DNA of 64,000 nt, taken from contig JABSSW010000001.1 of the NCBI GenBank assembly GCA_018902385.1, positions 496,001 through 560,000 on the forward strand, written 5' to 3'. The notes below the pieces were generated by a model. The model saw only the letters and a program-made list of their open reading frames with translations, made no database searches and was not told the DNA's origin. Within the stretch, counting starts at the first letter, position 1. The number at the start of each line of letters is the position of its first letter. The translations under genes were made by a program, and so were the position numbers. The DNA is from Physcia stellaris (taxonomy: Eukaryota; Ascomycota; Lecanoromycetes; Caliciales; Physciaceae). Of this stretch, positions 44,154 to 57,057 are shown piece after piece.

Positions 44154-46364
44154 CTACTCGTGTTTCTGATGCTCCTCCTCTTCAGCTTCGCCGTCTTCGA
44201 CAGCACTAGCCCAACCTTCGGTCCCCTCACTATCTTCGCCGTCCGCCTGCTCGACCGGATCATCAAAAAAGACACCACTTTGCCTTTTTAGCTCTAGCAG
44301 GAGACTTGACCTTCGATCCTCCGTCCTCAGCTGCTCAATCTCGTTCGCGAACTGCTCGACATTGGCATCGGGCTTCTCGTCCGTATCAGCATCGTCGGCG
44401 GAAGAGACACCCGCGTCGAGACGGAGAGCGCGGCCGTGGAGATGAAGAGAGTCCTCGCTCTCACGATGACGACCTCGGGGCCCAATGCCATTGGGCTTCG
44501 GATCGCGGCCAAGTAGTAGTCCTTCTTCGATCAAGCGCTCGATTTTCATTCTGTTCTGGATAAAGAGCAGTTTAGGGTATGCACTCTGCATACCCGCCCT
44601 GATCATCTTGGCTAGTCGCTGTGGGTTCGGGTCGCTGAGAATGTACCAGAAGTCTCTGAGATGGGTCTTGGGCCAAATTGTAATGGTCCCGCTGAATTGT
44701 TGTAGCCAAATGGCGGACCAATCTTGGCCGAGAGGCCGGGGCAAGAGCTCGAGATGTTTGAGCACCTTTAACCACTTGTTTAAATCAAGTTTCAGATATG
44801 TTTCTGTAGCAGAGCCAAGATACCCGCCTCTCCAGCCACGACCTTTGCGATGGGTGACTGGCCGGCCGATGGCACCACGAGAGGAAAAGAAAAAGAGATT
44901 GATGTGTGGATTTACTTGGCTGACGATACTGAATAGCACGTTGAACTGGGTGTTTAGGGCTTTGAGCGGGATATCAGTTCGTAAGGAGCCATCTTTCCAT
45001 TTGTGGCCAAATGAGTATGGCGCTAGTTTTCCATCCGAGCGTGATTTATTCATCAGTACTACTGGGTTCAGAATGCCTGGGACAGCAGCTGATGCAAGTA
45101 CAGCCGACCAGATGACACAGTTTGGCGCAGTGAGATAATTGCATAAGATGGTGGGCGAGTGAGGATCCGACGGTACACAGGTGACATTGAGGATTCTTCC
45201 AGTCCTTTCGTAGGCTTCGCGAAAGGTCATGCTACCTCGACAGAACCAACTAGCCTCCTGGGCCCATTTCAGGCTATCGAAACGGGCGCCTGTCCGATAC
45301 CACCGTGGGAACCATGTGGAAATCCCCTCGGAGCATGCACGAATGCGGTGTGCAAGAGCAGGAACAATAAGTAATTTGAGTTCTTCATCCGTCCGAGTAG
45401 CTAGCAGGGCAGCCACAATAGCACCGCCGCTTGTGCCAGTGATGACCTCTGGGAGTAAGTCCGCGTCAAGCAGAGCTCTCGCAACACCAAAGTGGTAGTA
45501 AGCAAAAGATGCGCCTCCAGAAAGACACAGCGCTGTCCGCCCGAAATTGGTATGGAGATGACGCGCAAGGGTATGTTTCTCAGTAGGACTGAGCTGGGAA
45601 GAGCGAAGTAGATAAGCAAGTGAAGATTGCAGCTCATCAATGAACTCTTGGGCAAGATGTTTTGTTCCGTAATAAGTTTCACTATAAAGACGAGGATTCT
45701 CAACGCCAACGAAATTGTTCTTGACGCATGCTTCGACTAGGCTTCGAAGGTTGGCGAGCTCGTGCGACGGGTCTTCGTGACCTTGCTCTTCGAGTTGTGC
45801 TCTTGTTCTGCTCGCTTTGAGCTGTTCTTTGACCTTTCTGACCGTATGGTGGTCATAGTACGCATATTCATCATCAGCTTTCCACTTTTCATTCCCTAGG
45901 TGGGCATCCAACTCTTCTGCAGCGTTTCTCCAGCTCTCGAAGTCCGTTTGTCCTCGTATGTTACTCCTAAGCCTCTGTCTTTTGCCTCTCCAGGTGACGA
46001 ACCGCTCGTAGCCGTAAATGTAAAGTCTTGTTGCGAGGTAAATAGCCCCTAAAGCTAGGATCCACCCTAAGACTACCAACAGTAGGGGCCATTTCAGTAT
46101 TGAGTAGACGAACCCCTCTCGTGTTTCATCCTTGCTGAATTTTGGTTTGTTCTTACGGCCCCTCGTACCTTTCCGCCGTACCTTCTGGTGAATTGGGCGC
46201 CAGTCGTTCAAGGCAATAAGTGGAGAGGATTCGGGTGCGTTAAGGGCCTTTGCAAACTCGTCAATATCGCTCTTATTAATGAACTCGGTGTCGTAATCTG
46301 GGAGCTTGGTGTAATCCAGTGCATCAGGTTCAAATCCTTCTGTAGAAGTGCTGGAGTCGGGCAT
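44154..46364 (-). CDS. Patatin-like phospholipase / triacylglycerol lipase
   Basis: Intronless, 736 aa from ATG 46364 (MPDSSTSTEGFEPDALDY), which matches the usual start of this fungal family; the frame is open further upstream but without family-like sequence. One membrane segment lies at residues about 91-113 (KWPLLLVVLGWILALGAIYL). A DUF3336-like region (WKADDEYAYYDHHTV) precedes the patatin core: glycine-rich oxyanion loop CLSGGASFAYYHFG, nucleophile Ser312 in GTSGGAIVAAL, catalytic Asp459 in WKDGSLRTDIP. This is the SDP1/Tgl3-5-like class, which hydrolyses acylglycerols or phospholipids at lipid droplets or ER membranes. The C-terminal 150 residues are Glu/Asp-rich and disordered. The substrate cannot be set from sequence. 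Confidence 0.93.
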   Translation of the reverse strand: MPDSSTSTEGFEPDALDYTKLPDYDTEFINKSDIDEFAKALNAPESSPLIALNDWRPIHQKVRRKGTRGRKNKPKFSKDETREGFVYSILKWPLLLVVLGWILALGAIYLATRLYIYGYERFVTWRGKRQRLRSNIRGQTDFESWRNAAEELDAHLGNEKWKADDEYAYYDHHTVRKVKEQLKASRTRAQLEEQGHEDPSHELANLRSLVEACVKNNFVGVENPRLYSETYYGTKHLAQEFIDELQSSLAYLLRSSQLSPTEKHTLARHLHTNFGRTALCLSGGASFAYYHFGVARALLDADLLPEVITGTSGGAIVAALLATRTDEELKLLIVPALAHRIRACSEGISTWFPRWYRTGARFDSLKWAQEASWFCRGSMTFREAYERTGRILNVTCVPSDPHSPTILCNYLTAPNCVIWSAVLASAAVPGILNPVVLMNKSRSDGKLAPYSFGHKWKDGSLRTDIPLKALNTQFNVLFSIVSQVNPHINLFFFSSRGAIGRPVTHRKGRGWRGGYLGSATETYLKLDLNKWLKVLKHLELLPRPLGQDWSAIWLQQFSGTITIWPKTHLRDFWYILSDPNPQRLAKMIRAGMQSAYPKLLFIQNRMKIERLIEEGLLLGRDPKPNGIGPRGRHRESEDSLHLHGRALRLDAGVSSADDADTDEKPDANVEQFANEIEQLRTEDRRSSLLLELKRQSGVFFDDPVEQADGEDSEGTEGWASAVEDGEAEEEEHQKHE

Positions 46365-47794
46365 GCTCTTGGTAAAGCTCTCACATGCTCTTTTGAAGGA
46401 AAGCGAATTTGGTGTAATGTGTACAGAGCAATCGACGCATTGGAATTTAATGGTGCATTGCAGGATCAGATGTGTACGATAACAGGTGAATAGCCATATT
46501 ATAGGGAATAGGCCTTTATGAAGGGAAGGTTGAGAAATGACGTAGGAGCACGACTGTACATGTGAATTCTGGGACACGCTGGTGATCTCCATCGGAAGCG
46601 CGCCTAGACGCGGGTATCTAGAAAGGTATGTATCGAAGCACGCCCCAACTGGTAAACTCCAAAAGCTCCCAATACTCTCATAAGATGCCGGTGACATGGA
46701 TTCATATTAGTCCTAGAAGTGTCACCAGTCATGCAACAGATACACTAAACTACCTACATTATCATAGGAAGTTCTCTATATGTACTTCACGGTGTAGTCT
46801 GACTAGATTGGCAATAGAAACTCTGTTCACCGGCTTCAATATACGCCTAGTACAGCATTAGAAGGCCTCGTCTGCTGAGCCTCGAATACTCAAGACAGGC
46901 CGTCTCATTTGCCTATTGGCTGACGATAGAATACAGGAAACAATTACAAGCAGAGATTGACCCGTGGCGTACATGAACAGTTCTCTCAAGGCCAAGATTC
47001 TTCTGGAAAGCAAAAACGCCGGATCGATAAAGAACTGTGGAATCGTTTTCAGATCTTATAGAACTAGATAGGGTCTGAGGGTCCTGTCGTGCGGAGATTA
47101 TGGAAGCTAGTTACCATGGAGCTGGACGGTGAAGCAGACGACTTTCCTTGCTTCATGGCGCAGAAGAGGTGGCAGGGTTGGATTCTCCTCCAAGCAGACA
47201 TCAAGTAGAAATGGGCTACGTTGTCCCTCATGGCATCTCCTGAACTCAACAGCTCTATCAAGAATGACGGTTCCCAATCAACATTGATATGGCTGCACTC
47301 GCATCGAGCTGCCAAGCTTACCGCATCCGGCACATTATCCAAAATCAAATACCAGGGGATCCGGGTGGTCTGAGCTTTGGCACGGAAGTTGCCAAGCGCC
47401 AAGCGCGCCAAAGCTGGGGAAAATCACGGTAGATCAGACCATCCTCGCATCGCAACCTTGTCCTTGAGCAGTTCGAGCCGTGTTCGCCAGGGGTATCATT
47501 CGTCCAACAGTTTGTGTAATTCTCTGATTTGCTGGCATGTCTAAATAATTCGCCTAAATTGCTTGCAATTGGGATAGCCGATGCTGCCGTAGGTATCGCT
47601 TGAGATGATTTTTGAGGTAGAGTCTGCCTATGGGCTGATCAAACGATGTTTTGATAAAAGGAGGCAGGCTCTGAGCTGTTTCTCTTAAGAGGGACAACCA
47701 CCGCTGTACGAGGTAGGCGCGTCAACTATCTTTTTCACTCACTTGATCCTTTTCGGCCACTAGCTGTTCACTACACTCGCTGTACACTCACAAG
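46365..47794. other. Intergenic region, two promoters
   Basis: Divergent upstream region of the lipase (-) and the GPI-protein gene (+). A 115-codon minus ORF at 47064-47411 has no recognised domain and is not called. A TATA-like element is not obvious before 47795. Confidence 0.45.
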
Positions 47795-48688
47795 ATGTTT
47801 CTCTCCGTTACCCTTTTGTCACTTGTCTGCACCCCTCTCCTTATCAACGCGGAGAACGTCCTCGCACGCCATGCTCCCCTCATTACGCCTGCTCCTGTTG
47901 CGCTAAATGCCCGCCAACTGACCACAGTTACGACCTGCGCCGCTGGTGCAACTGCCTGTGCCGATGGAACGGGCTGCTGTGACGTGGGCAAGGCTTGCAC
48001 TGTCGATACCCAGAATAGACCAATTTGCGGAGGAGGTTGCGGAGGCGGTCCTCAGTGCTCCGCCGCTTTAGAAGGACTCTGCTGTGAGATTGGGTTTACG
48101 TGCGACTACCAGGCCTTGTTGTGCCAGACGAACACGTTGATCATCAGCACTGGAACCGTCGATGTTCCCGTAACAGAAGAGCCAACGACCACAACTGCAA
48201 CGGCAAGCGTCATTCCCGGGTCCACAATCGAGACCACGGCTCCTTCTTCAACTTCTTCGACTTTCTCAACAAATCCAGCGTCCACCAGCAGCACATCAGC
48301 CGTCACGACAGCAGAGATCTCTTCATCTTCATCAGCCGTCACGACAGCAGAGATCTCTTCATCTTCATCAGCCGTCACGACAGCAGAGATCTCTTCATCT
48401 TCATCAGCCTTAACGGTGACTGTATCTACCTCGGCAATTGCTCCTGTCTTACCAGCGCTATCCTCCACTGGTACTAGAACTAGCGTTTCTCCAGTGAACA
48501 ATGCTACCACCGCTACCACACCTTCAGCATCGCAACCATCTCCAGCAACGTCCACTAGTGGACCTTCAGCATCGCAACCATCTGCAGCAACGTTCACTGG
48601 TGGCGCTGCTCATGTTGTATCTGCTTTCGGCTTTGGAGAGGTGGTAGTTGGCTTTATCCTGGCTTATATCGTCGGACAATGGCTGTGA
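47795..48688 (+). CDS. GPI-anchored Cys/Ser-rich cell-wall protein
   Basis: Intronless, 297 aa. Signal peptide MFLSVTLLSLVCTPLLINA. Residues about 45-115 hold twelve cysteines in a pattern with two CC pairs (GTGCCDVGKAC and LEGLCCEIGFTCD), as in many fungal secreted Cys-rich domains. A long Ser/Thr-rich, probably O-mannosylated stalk follows, with three exact 12-residue repeats (SAVTTAEISSSS) and a second repeat (PSASQPSxATSTSG). A hydrophobic C-terminus (VVVGFILAYIVGQWL) after a small-residue omega-like site (GGAA) indicates a GPI anchor. It is likely a wall or plasma-membrane surface protein. Function is unknown; the repeat number may vary between strains. Confidence 0.85.
   Translation: MFLSVTLLSLVCTPLLINAENVLARHAPLITPAPVALNARQLTTVTTCAAGATACADGTGCCDVGKACTVDTQNRPICGGGCGGGPQCSAALEGLCCEIGFTCDYQALLCQTNTLIISTGTVDVPVTEEPTTTTATASVIPGSTIETTAPSSTSSTFSTNPASTSSTSAVTTAEISSSSSAVTTAEISSSSSAVTTAEISSSSSALTVTVSTSAIAPVLPALSSTGTRTSVSPVNNATTATTPSASQPSPATSTSGPSASQPSAATFTGGAAHVVSAFGFGEVVVGFILAYIVGQWL
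48296..48408 (+). repeat. 36-bp coding minisatellite, three copies
   Basis: Three nearly exact tandem units (TCAGCCGTCACGACAGCAGA then GATCTCTTCATCTTCA) inside the GPI-protein gene. The unit length is a multiple of three, so copy-number change would keep frame. Confidence 0.9.
48520..48603 (+). repeat. 42-bp coding minisatellite, two copies
   Basis: Two tandem units starting CCTTCAGCATCGCAACCATC, differing at about four bases, in the same Ser/Thr-rich stalk. They are again in frame. Confidence 0.85.
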
Positions 48689-51673
48689 AGAGGAAAGGTC
48701 TCCTCCAATAACCACGAATTGGTGGAGCATCCACTGTCAAGTTACATGTATTTTTATTTGCACATTTTTCTCTGGAGCGGTTGCGCCCTGACGGCTTAAA
48801 ATTAGCCTGACAACGTGCCGAGGCGATGTGTGGAATATTGGTGGATCTATATAATTATTGTGTATAATACGAGCTCGAAGTGAATCTTTCCGAATTGAAC
48901 CGTGAATATTCTGTAAAGCGTCGCTGTAAATATTACGTTTCCTTGTGGTCCCTTTTTGGCCTATTGAGTTCGTCATACCTGTCTGCCTGATAGCGTATGT
49001 GTCGGGAGAATCATACCCCTTGAAGTTGGACCAGTGGATAAGTCAGCAACCCAGGTTCTGACTAGAAGTAATGGATTTTCTAAAAAAGATAGACCTGTTG
49101 TTGGGTACTAGCTTCCTCTCTTACCTCCTTGTGTTTGTTTTTGATATTCGTTCAATTTTATGAGCTTCTCTAGTTTCAGATGAGACCGAAACTGTAAAGT
49201 GTTGTCCGAGACTCTACAACATGATTTCTTTTTCTCTGACCTCTTGTAGAACGTTTGTAGCTCTTTCTGAAATTAGAATTTGGTGAACTAAGGACGAGAT
49301 ATCTACATCGAATGTAGAGCCACAGCAATATAAACACCCTACTACTTAATTGGCTGGTAGGCTTTCCTGGTTACAATGAGCTACCTTGATCAAGGGTCTT
49401 GGGGTTCTGTGATTGATGCCACCGCTCAATACGAGTGAGAAAGCCAGGGGCAGGTCCAAATACTTTAAGTATCTTTCATTCTGGCTGGAGGTTTCCTACG
49501 ATGCCACAAGGTTGTAATTTTAATGAAATGGTGGGACCATGGGCATGGTGAAACAGGACCCTGCTAGATGCTACGGAATGGGGGACCAAGCAGCGCGAAT
49601 CGTGACCAGCCAGATCTGGAGAATTCCATTCTTGCTGCTGACAGCAGGGAAGGACAAATGGCATGCTGTAACATAAGTACTGGCCTAAGACTTCTGTGCT
49701 GTGTCGACGAACCCCTACTTTTCTATCTTTGACGGTATGTTAAGTGCGAGGTATCCACGAATAAGCTTAGTCAAGATCTGGGACGCCCACCCTGTGGCGG
49801 ACCTCATTGAGGCAAAATAAGGTCAGGATGTCTCAGAGTCCCGGTGCCCGTGGCGATGAGACACTGGGTGATGATGACCACGTTGAAGGCAAACGAATAG
49901 GAGTTGATGACGACAGGTTCATTTGAGAAGGATGCAAGAGGCTGATATCAACGGTACGTACCTCAACAGGCTAGCGTGGAAGGTGCATATGACTTGCAGG
50001 ACGCATGATTTCCTGCTGTGCGACACAATGTCCCTGCTGGTGGTGGTGGACGAAAATCATCTGTGGTCTGGTGGACTGGTGATTGATCAAATGTGCAAAG
50101 CATCAATGATGTCTTCAAAATTCCTGAAAAGTCTCATGATTTCCAACAAGCTCGTAACTCGGAGGCAGATGGGAAGATTTGAGTTTCGAAGTGCAGCATC
50201 TGGATCGATGATGGGCTTTTGCGAAATTGGGAAAGCAGTTGAACTCGTGCATGTCGGAAGACTAAAAGTCGGACCCCACGCAGGAAGTTCTTGATGCATG
50301 ATGCGGGGATGAACCACTATCAAGAGAAGAACGCTAGCACGAGTAGCGAGTAAACGCTATTGGCGGCAACTCATCGTTTGCTGCTGTATAGATGATAGAA
50401 GTGGCGAACTGTGACCCTGGATGGTGAGGACGTTGACGCAGTGCTCGGTTGTCTTACTGATCCCCAGCTTGGCTACCTGACTTGGCGAGGAGCAGCAGAC
50501 ATCCATTTGAGATGGATGGCACACCTCGTGACGATTCCTGTCGTGGCCGCTTGCGAGGTTGGATGGCGGTGAACAACAATCGTGTCCCGATAATAGTGTG
50601 TGAAGCAGTTAGAACGATGGAACCGGAAAAGGCATACTCGTAAAACTAGACAGTGGTAGTAGAGTCGCAAGTGAGTAGAAGATGCCCTCTCATCCCTGAG
50701 CTGCACTTGTAATTGGCGCTTTCGAGAGAGGACGCTTTTCCGGCGGCCTCGCAGGCCGTCATTGGATACAGCTTACTCGATACCTTTTATGATAAATTGG
50801 ACATTGGGCACATGGCTCGCCCTCTCACCTTAGCGCTATGAAGCAGTTGTGCGCTATTGATCTCTAGGCGAGAACTGCTCGGTGGGGGTTAGTTAGGAGG
50901 CTGCTTCTTGAATCTTGATTGTTGACTGTTGGAAGAGCTGCCCCTCTAAACAAACAGACACCAGGGTTCCCGATGAATCTTGCATGAGTCCATACATAAG
51001 GTACTCTGTGCTCACATCTTGTCAGCTTACGTGAGTGAACTACTTTTCCACTCCCCAAGCATCGCAGCATCGGTCATTGTGCAGCTCTTGGCTCCTCGTA
51101 CCGCATCTTCTCATCCAAGCTCACTATCACGCCTGAAACTGGCCAGTGCGGACTGCTTATCTCGTCGATCAGCTAGCCTCCTTCCAAAGCCTCCAGAATT
51201 CTTCGAGCCAGTCAAACACCTCAATCCATCCCTTCGTCTGCATGCTGCATCCACTCCCGCATAACGCTTCCTGCTTATCCCCGCCCACTCGAGATCAATA
51301 TCCACTGTTTGCTGGAGACCCTGCGTCCTCTTCTACCGCCGAGTGCCATCGTCTGTCGCTTCCACAATCCCTCCACACGAGTCAACCACCCATCCGAGCC
51401 ACCTTTGTCGTGTCCTTTAGACCAACGGGCATCTCCTCTTGAGCCTCCGGCAGCTCGAACAACTATATCCATACTCTCGCTATGAGAGGCATTGCCTTGT
51501 ATGCCTAGCTTCTGGCCAATATCTCTGTTATCATCCACACTGGTGTGACTTGCCCACTGGCGAGTGTTCCGGTCGCGGTCACGACTAGAGAAAAGCCTAG
51601 AACAGGCTGCAAGTCGTTGGCGGATCAAAGTTGAACACAGCTTAAAGGGATAGACCCTCATGTATTTCTCGAT
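48689..51673. other. 3-kb gene-poor region
   Basis: No gene is supported. The largest ORF, 49923-50294 plus (123 codons, many Met), has no recognisable domain and no consistent coding look. ORFs at 50980-51730 on both strands lie in the promoter of the LRR gene. No repeats stand out by eye. Confidence 0.4.
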
Positions 51674-54214
51674 ATGGATTCCGAGGATGGACAAAACTTT
51701 ATCAAGGTACTCATTCTTCTTTGTCTCCACGACAAGGAGAAGAATTTCAAGCTCTCACTGACAGTTACTTAGAATCTAGCTCACTTTGTCCGTACGCATG
51801 AGAAAGCACTTGCGAACGCCTTACAGCTACGCAGGCAAGGCTCGAAGGCCTCGCAGAATGCAGGGGATGTTTCTCCCACGCAGATCAGCGGTGCAGCTCC
51901 ACCGTCCTCGACCTCCAGTACCTTCGCGGCCGCCCTCTCCCTGGGTACACTCCATTTCTCCTCACACAATATCAAGCCTGCCAAGCTCACTTTGACCCCA
52001 CATCACCTGTTCTACCTTTTGTCACGTTTCGAGGAGATCGGCATATCTGTTGGGCCTATGAATGTCCGACTGGAAAGCTTGCATGCAGAAGCCTCGCCAG
52101 CCAACTATGTCTCATTCCTCAGTCAGACACAACGATCGAATGGTCGAAGTGACCGATCCTCCATTCATTCCGTCTCCAGTGTGCGCAGTGTCATGTCGGG
52201 CATGTCGTCGTTATGGTCAAACCTCGGCATCGGCCACTCTAGCAGTGCTGCTAAAAGCGAGAAAGCGATGGCTCAGCTGCTAGCGGATACAAAATATCTA
52301 TATTCTGCATTCACCAAAATACCTTGTTTGCGTCTGTCACCGGATCGAAAGGCCCACTTGATTGGAGGGTACGAAGAGTTTCCGTTTGATACCGCCGTGC
52401 CTTTGCTTGCTTTCAAAAACCTTAGCGCCCTTGAAATTTGTGATGTAGATTTTCGTCAGTTCTTCGGCTGGGATAGGCTTGCTGATCAGCTGCGTTCGCT
52501 TACAATCAAACGAGCAAATCTGGAAGACCCTATGGATCTACTGATCGGGATAGTCTTAGATGACATGGACAAGCGCCGAAGGCGCTCGTCCAGAGTCCAG
52601 AACTCTCCGGTACTGGCATGGCCGTCTAGCCCTTTCCTACGATATGGCGAGCAGGCAAAAACGAGCTCGGGACCTAATTCGCCAATGGTAGACGACAAGC
52701 TAAGCCATAGCACAAGCCCGCGGAAAAGCGTTCTACAGAAAACGGACTTGGAAGAATCAGATGTTCAGCGAGGGGCAAGGGACTCAAGCACTTCCCCCAG
52801 TCGCCCTTCCAGCTCCCGACAAGATACATCACACAGACATATGCGAGGCGGTTGCAATAAGATGAAACGCTCAGGTTCCGGTAGCTCCAATTCGAGCGAC
52901 CACTCCAGTATGCCCAATCGTAGTGGAAGTTCTTCCAACCTACTAAGCATGGGAATCCTCCCAGCATCCAAATGGCGATTTCTGAAGCACCTTAGCCTGG
53001 CCGACAATTCGTTAACGTCAATCACCACGTCTGGCTTGGCGCCTCTTGCCAATACTTTACATTCTCTGGATCTTTCCTCGAACCTCTTTGCCGAAATTCC
53101 GGATTGTCTAGCATCTTTAACAGCATTACGGGCATTGAACCTGTCTAATTGTATGATTGAGTCTTTGCATTCTCTGAGGAGAAGTCCCCTACCAGCAATT
53201 AGCTCATTGAATCTACGTTCTAATCGACTTGGATCAATCGCAGGAATCGAGAGACTCCTCTCTCTAGAACGATTAGACTTGAGAGACAATAAAATCCAAG
53301 ATCCCACGGAATTGGCAAGACTGACGGGTATACCTGAATTCCGAGAAATTTGGGTTGTCAATAATCCCTTCGCAAAGACACATGGTAATTACCGAGTGAC
53401 TGTGTTCAACTTGTTCCGAGGAGCTCCAGGGTATTCTGAAGATGTAGTCATTGACGCTATCGGCCCCGGATATAGTGAGAGGAAACAGTTGAGAGATCGC
53501 GTAGCCGAACCAACCAACATACCCGTGGTCAAGCCTCAAGATTTTGGTCCTGACCGCATCGATAGCTCCTTGGATCCTGGTCCACCTTTATGGCCTACAA
53601 GGGATATTGGGGATATCAGTACAGTTTCTTCACGACCATCGCCACAAACCATACAAAGCGAAGTCGCAGTTGGGTCCAATCGCAGAAAAAAAGGCCCGAA
53701 ACGGCGAATCGTAGACTTGGCAAGTGATGATAACCTTCCGGTAATCCAACAGGGGACGAATACCATCCACCAGCTACCAACTCCACCAAACTCGAAGCCC
53801 GACTCCCAGACATCAGCCATAGAAGACGCTACGCCGAGGGCTGATCTAGTCATGCACCCTCCAGAACGACGTCAGACAGAAATAACGTCAAGGGACCAAC
53901 TATCACTAGCTAGGGGTCTATCTTCGCCGCCATCGTTGCTCCCTTCAGCCTTCTCGGATAAGGGTCACTCTCTCGCACATGAAATCCAAAACATGAACCT
54001 CAAAGGAGAGGCTTACCGCCAGAAAGTCGAAGCTCTAAAGGCCGAGGTTGGGAGTAACTGGCTGAGTGTGCTCAGCGAGGAGAGCTGGAACAAGCATGGC
54101 AATGTCGACCGGAGACTTCCCCAATACTTGCAATCTAAACCCTTACGGCCTGACGTGTCCGAATTGCGAGTTCAAAGCCAAGGTATTTTAAGCGGCAGTC
54201 GGACCCTAGGATGA
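51674..54214 (+). CDS. Leucine-rich-repeat protein
   Basis: Two exons, 51674-51706 (MDSEDGQNFIK) and 51773-54214, with a 66-bp GT-AG intron; 824 aa. The 33-bp first exon is easily missed; it joins in frame to NLAHFVRTHEKALANALQL. After a conserved N-terminal block (AKLTLTPHHLFYLLSRFEEI) and a Ser-rich region come five or so LRRs at residues about 350-480: LKHLSLADNSLTSI, LHSLDLSSNLFAEIP, LRALNLSNCMIESL, ISSLNLRSNRLGSI and LERLDLRDNKIQD, capped by REIWVVNNPFAKT. The spacing fits SDS22-like repeats. The C-terminus is Pro/Ser-rich and disordered. LRRs are binding scaffolds. Its neighbour is the PP1 catalytic subunit, and SDS22-type LRR proteins bind PP1, but this protein is much longer and no such link is shown. 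Confidence 0.88.
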
Positions 54215-55853
54215 AGCCTTGTTTCAATTATAATACCCGGCGCCAGCGGTCTGCGCCAGATGATGCCGATGTTTGAAATGGTCTGATACATGATCGTCTT
54301 CGTGCGGCTTGACGACCTCATGAGTTTTGCGTCTTATGCTCTTGGTGGACTGTTACGACGGGTTTGGCATTTGTTGAAATGACTGTTCTTTTTGTCTCTT
54401 GTTTCTCGGACGCTCCGTCGATTCTCCCAGCTTGCGTGTTGGACTCGATCTGACACAATGTCGCGTTGTTGCACTATAGATTCGATTCTTGGGCGGTGTT
54501 GTCGTTTGAAAGCGCATAGACTCCTGTAGCATAGTTGAGCGGGTTCGGATTTGAGCGAGGCGTTGCATTGCCAGGAGCCGGTTCTACTTGAGTGCGGTAG
54601 CTTTTTTTTACTTCGTTGCTCGACGGCCTTGGGAGCAGGAACAGAAATCAGCAACCCGTTGCATCTTTGCTTTAGTCGGCTCGTTTGTCATCCCATTGTC
54701 AATTTGAAAATTGAAAAGCCTCGCCAATTCCTGTAGATAACGCTTTGATTTCGGAGGTGACTGCCGGCCACTCTTATGACAATCCCTCTGTTTGGATTCG
54801 TCAACGTTGGTATCGACATTCGCAAGAGATATGTGCTGTGAGTCCCGATGACCCGATTGAGTGCATGACTAGTAGAATTGAGAAGCCAGAAGAGCCTCTT
54901 ATAAAGACTTGATTCATCTTTCAATGATAACTGCCGGAGTAATTGTGACGTGAGACGCGCAAGACTCAGAATGCGAGTCGGAAGGCTTCGCGCACGGTCC
55001 GTCTGGCTCAGTGAGATGACGGCCTAAATGCATTGAAGCAGTCAATCCAACAAGCTTCGAATCCATGACTTGGGGGCTGATCAACAATATTAATACCCAC
55101 AACTTGTATTCCCGTACCTGAAGGTTGGCTCCTTGGCCAGCGCGGCTACATTCCTCCCTAAATAGACGAGCCAGTTTTACTAGTCCTAAACTGAAAACCA
55201 CGACGGCGACCCTGAACAATCCTACAAACGCTGCAGTCTCCAGACCTGCCCAAACCACTCGACAACTGCTATCTAGACGAGATAGTGCATTGCTCTATTA
55301 CCACATAACACCAACCTAACCTGCGTTTTCCCTTGCAAACGTGAAGATTCTCCGCCGAGAAGCCGCTTTGTCGTGCTTCTGAAACTTCTCCACAACAACC
55401 CATCAGCGACGGTCATACGACACCTACTAGGACATCCTACAGAGGGCCCTAGGTTGTCTACTTGCTAGAGCGTAAACAAACCTGTGAAAAACATCCGGCT
55501 GACAGAAGAACGACTTGATCATTACTGGTCTCCGGCGCCTTGTGCCTCTCCGGTTGGTCTGACGCGCACAGACTCGACAGAGCACTCTCCAGTGCCTTCA
55601 CAAGATCTTAAATAGTGTTAGTACTTCCTTTGAATGTTCGAGGCATGACAAGTGAGTCGCAAGCCTTGCTATGAATGCTATCGACGTGGCGCGCCGTTCT
55701 CCGAAGCTTGCTGAACCTACCCTGTTAGTTCCTCCGCCTGTGTCAAACAGAAGCTTTAAAACCATTGGAAGCCGAAGAACTACTAGGAGAACATAGTCCC
55801 GCTCGGTGCGGCGAAAGAGAAGGCCAAAAATAGCACTATCTGGGAACAACGAC
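54215..55853. other. Intergenic region, promoter of PP1 gene
   Basis: No gene is supported. ORFs on the minus strand (54334-54654, 54914-55258, 55598-55855) have no recognised domain. Confidence 0.45.

Positions 55854-57057
<1,204 letters not shown>

Noticed and set aside
47064-47411. 115-codon minus ORF as a gene
   Set aside because: No recognisable feature and no upstream signals; possibly decayed coding, but nothing supports it.
49923-50294. 123-codon plus ORF as a gene
   Set aside because: No domain, unusual Met-rich composition, no splice or promoter support, and overlapping ORFs on the other strand.
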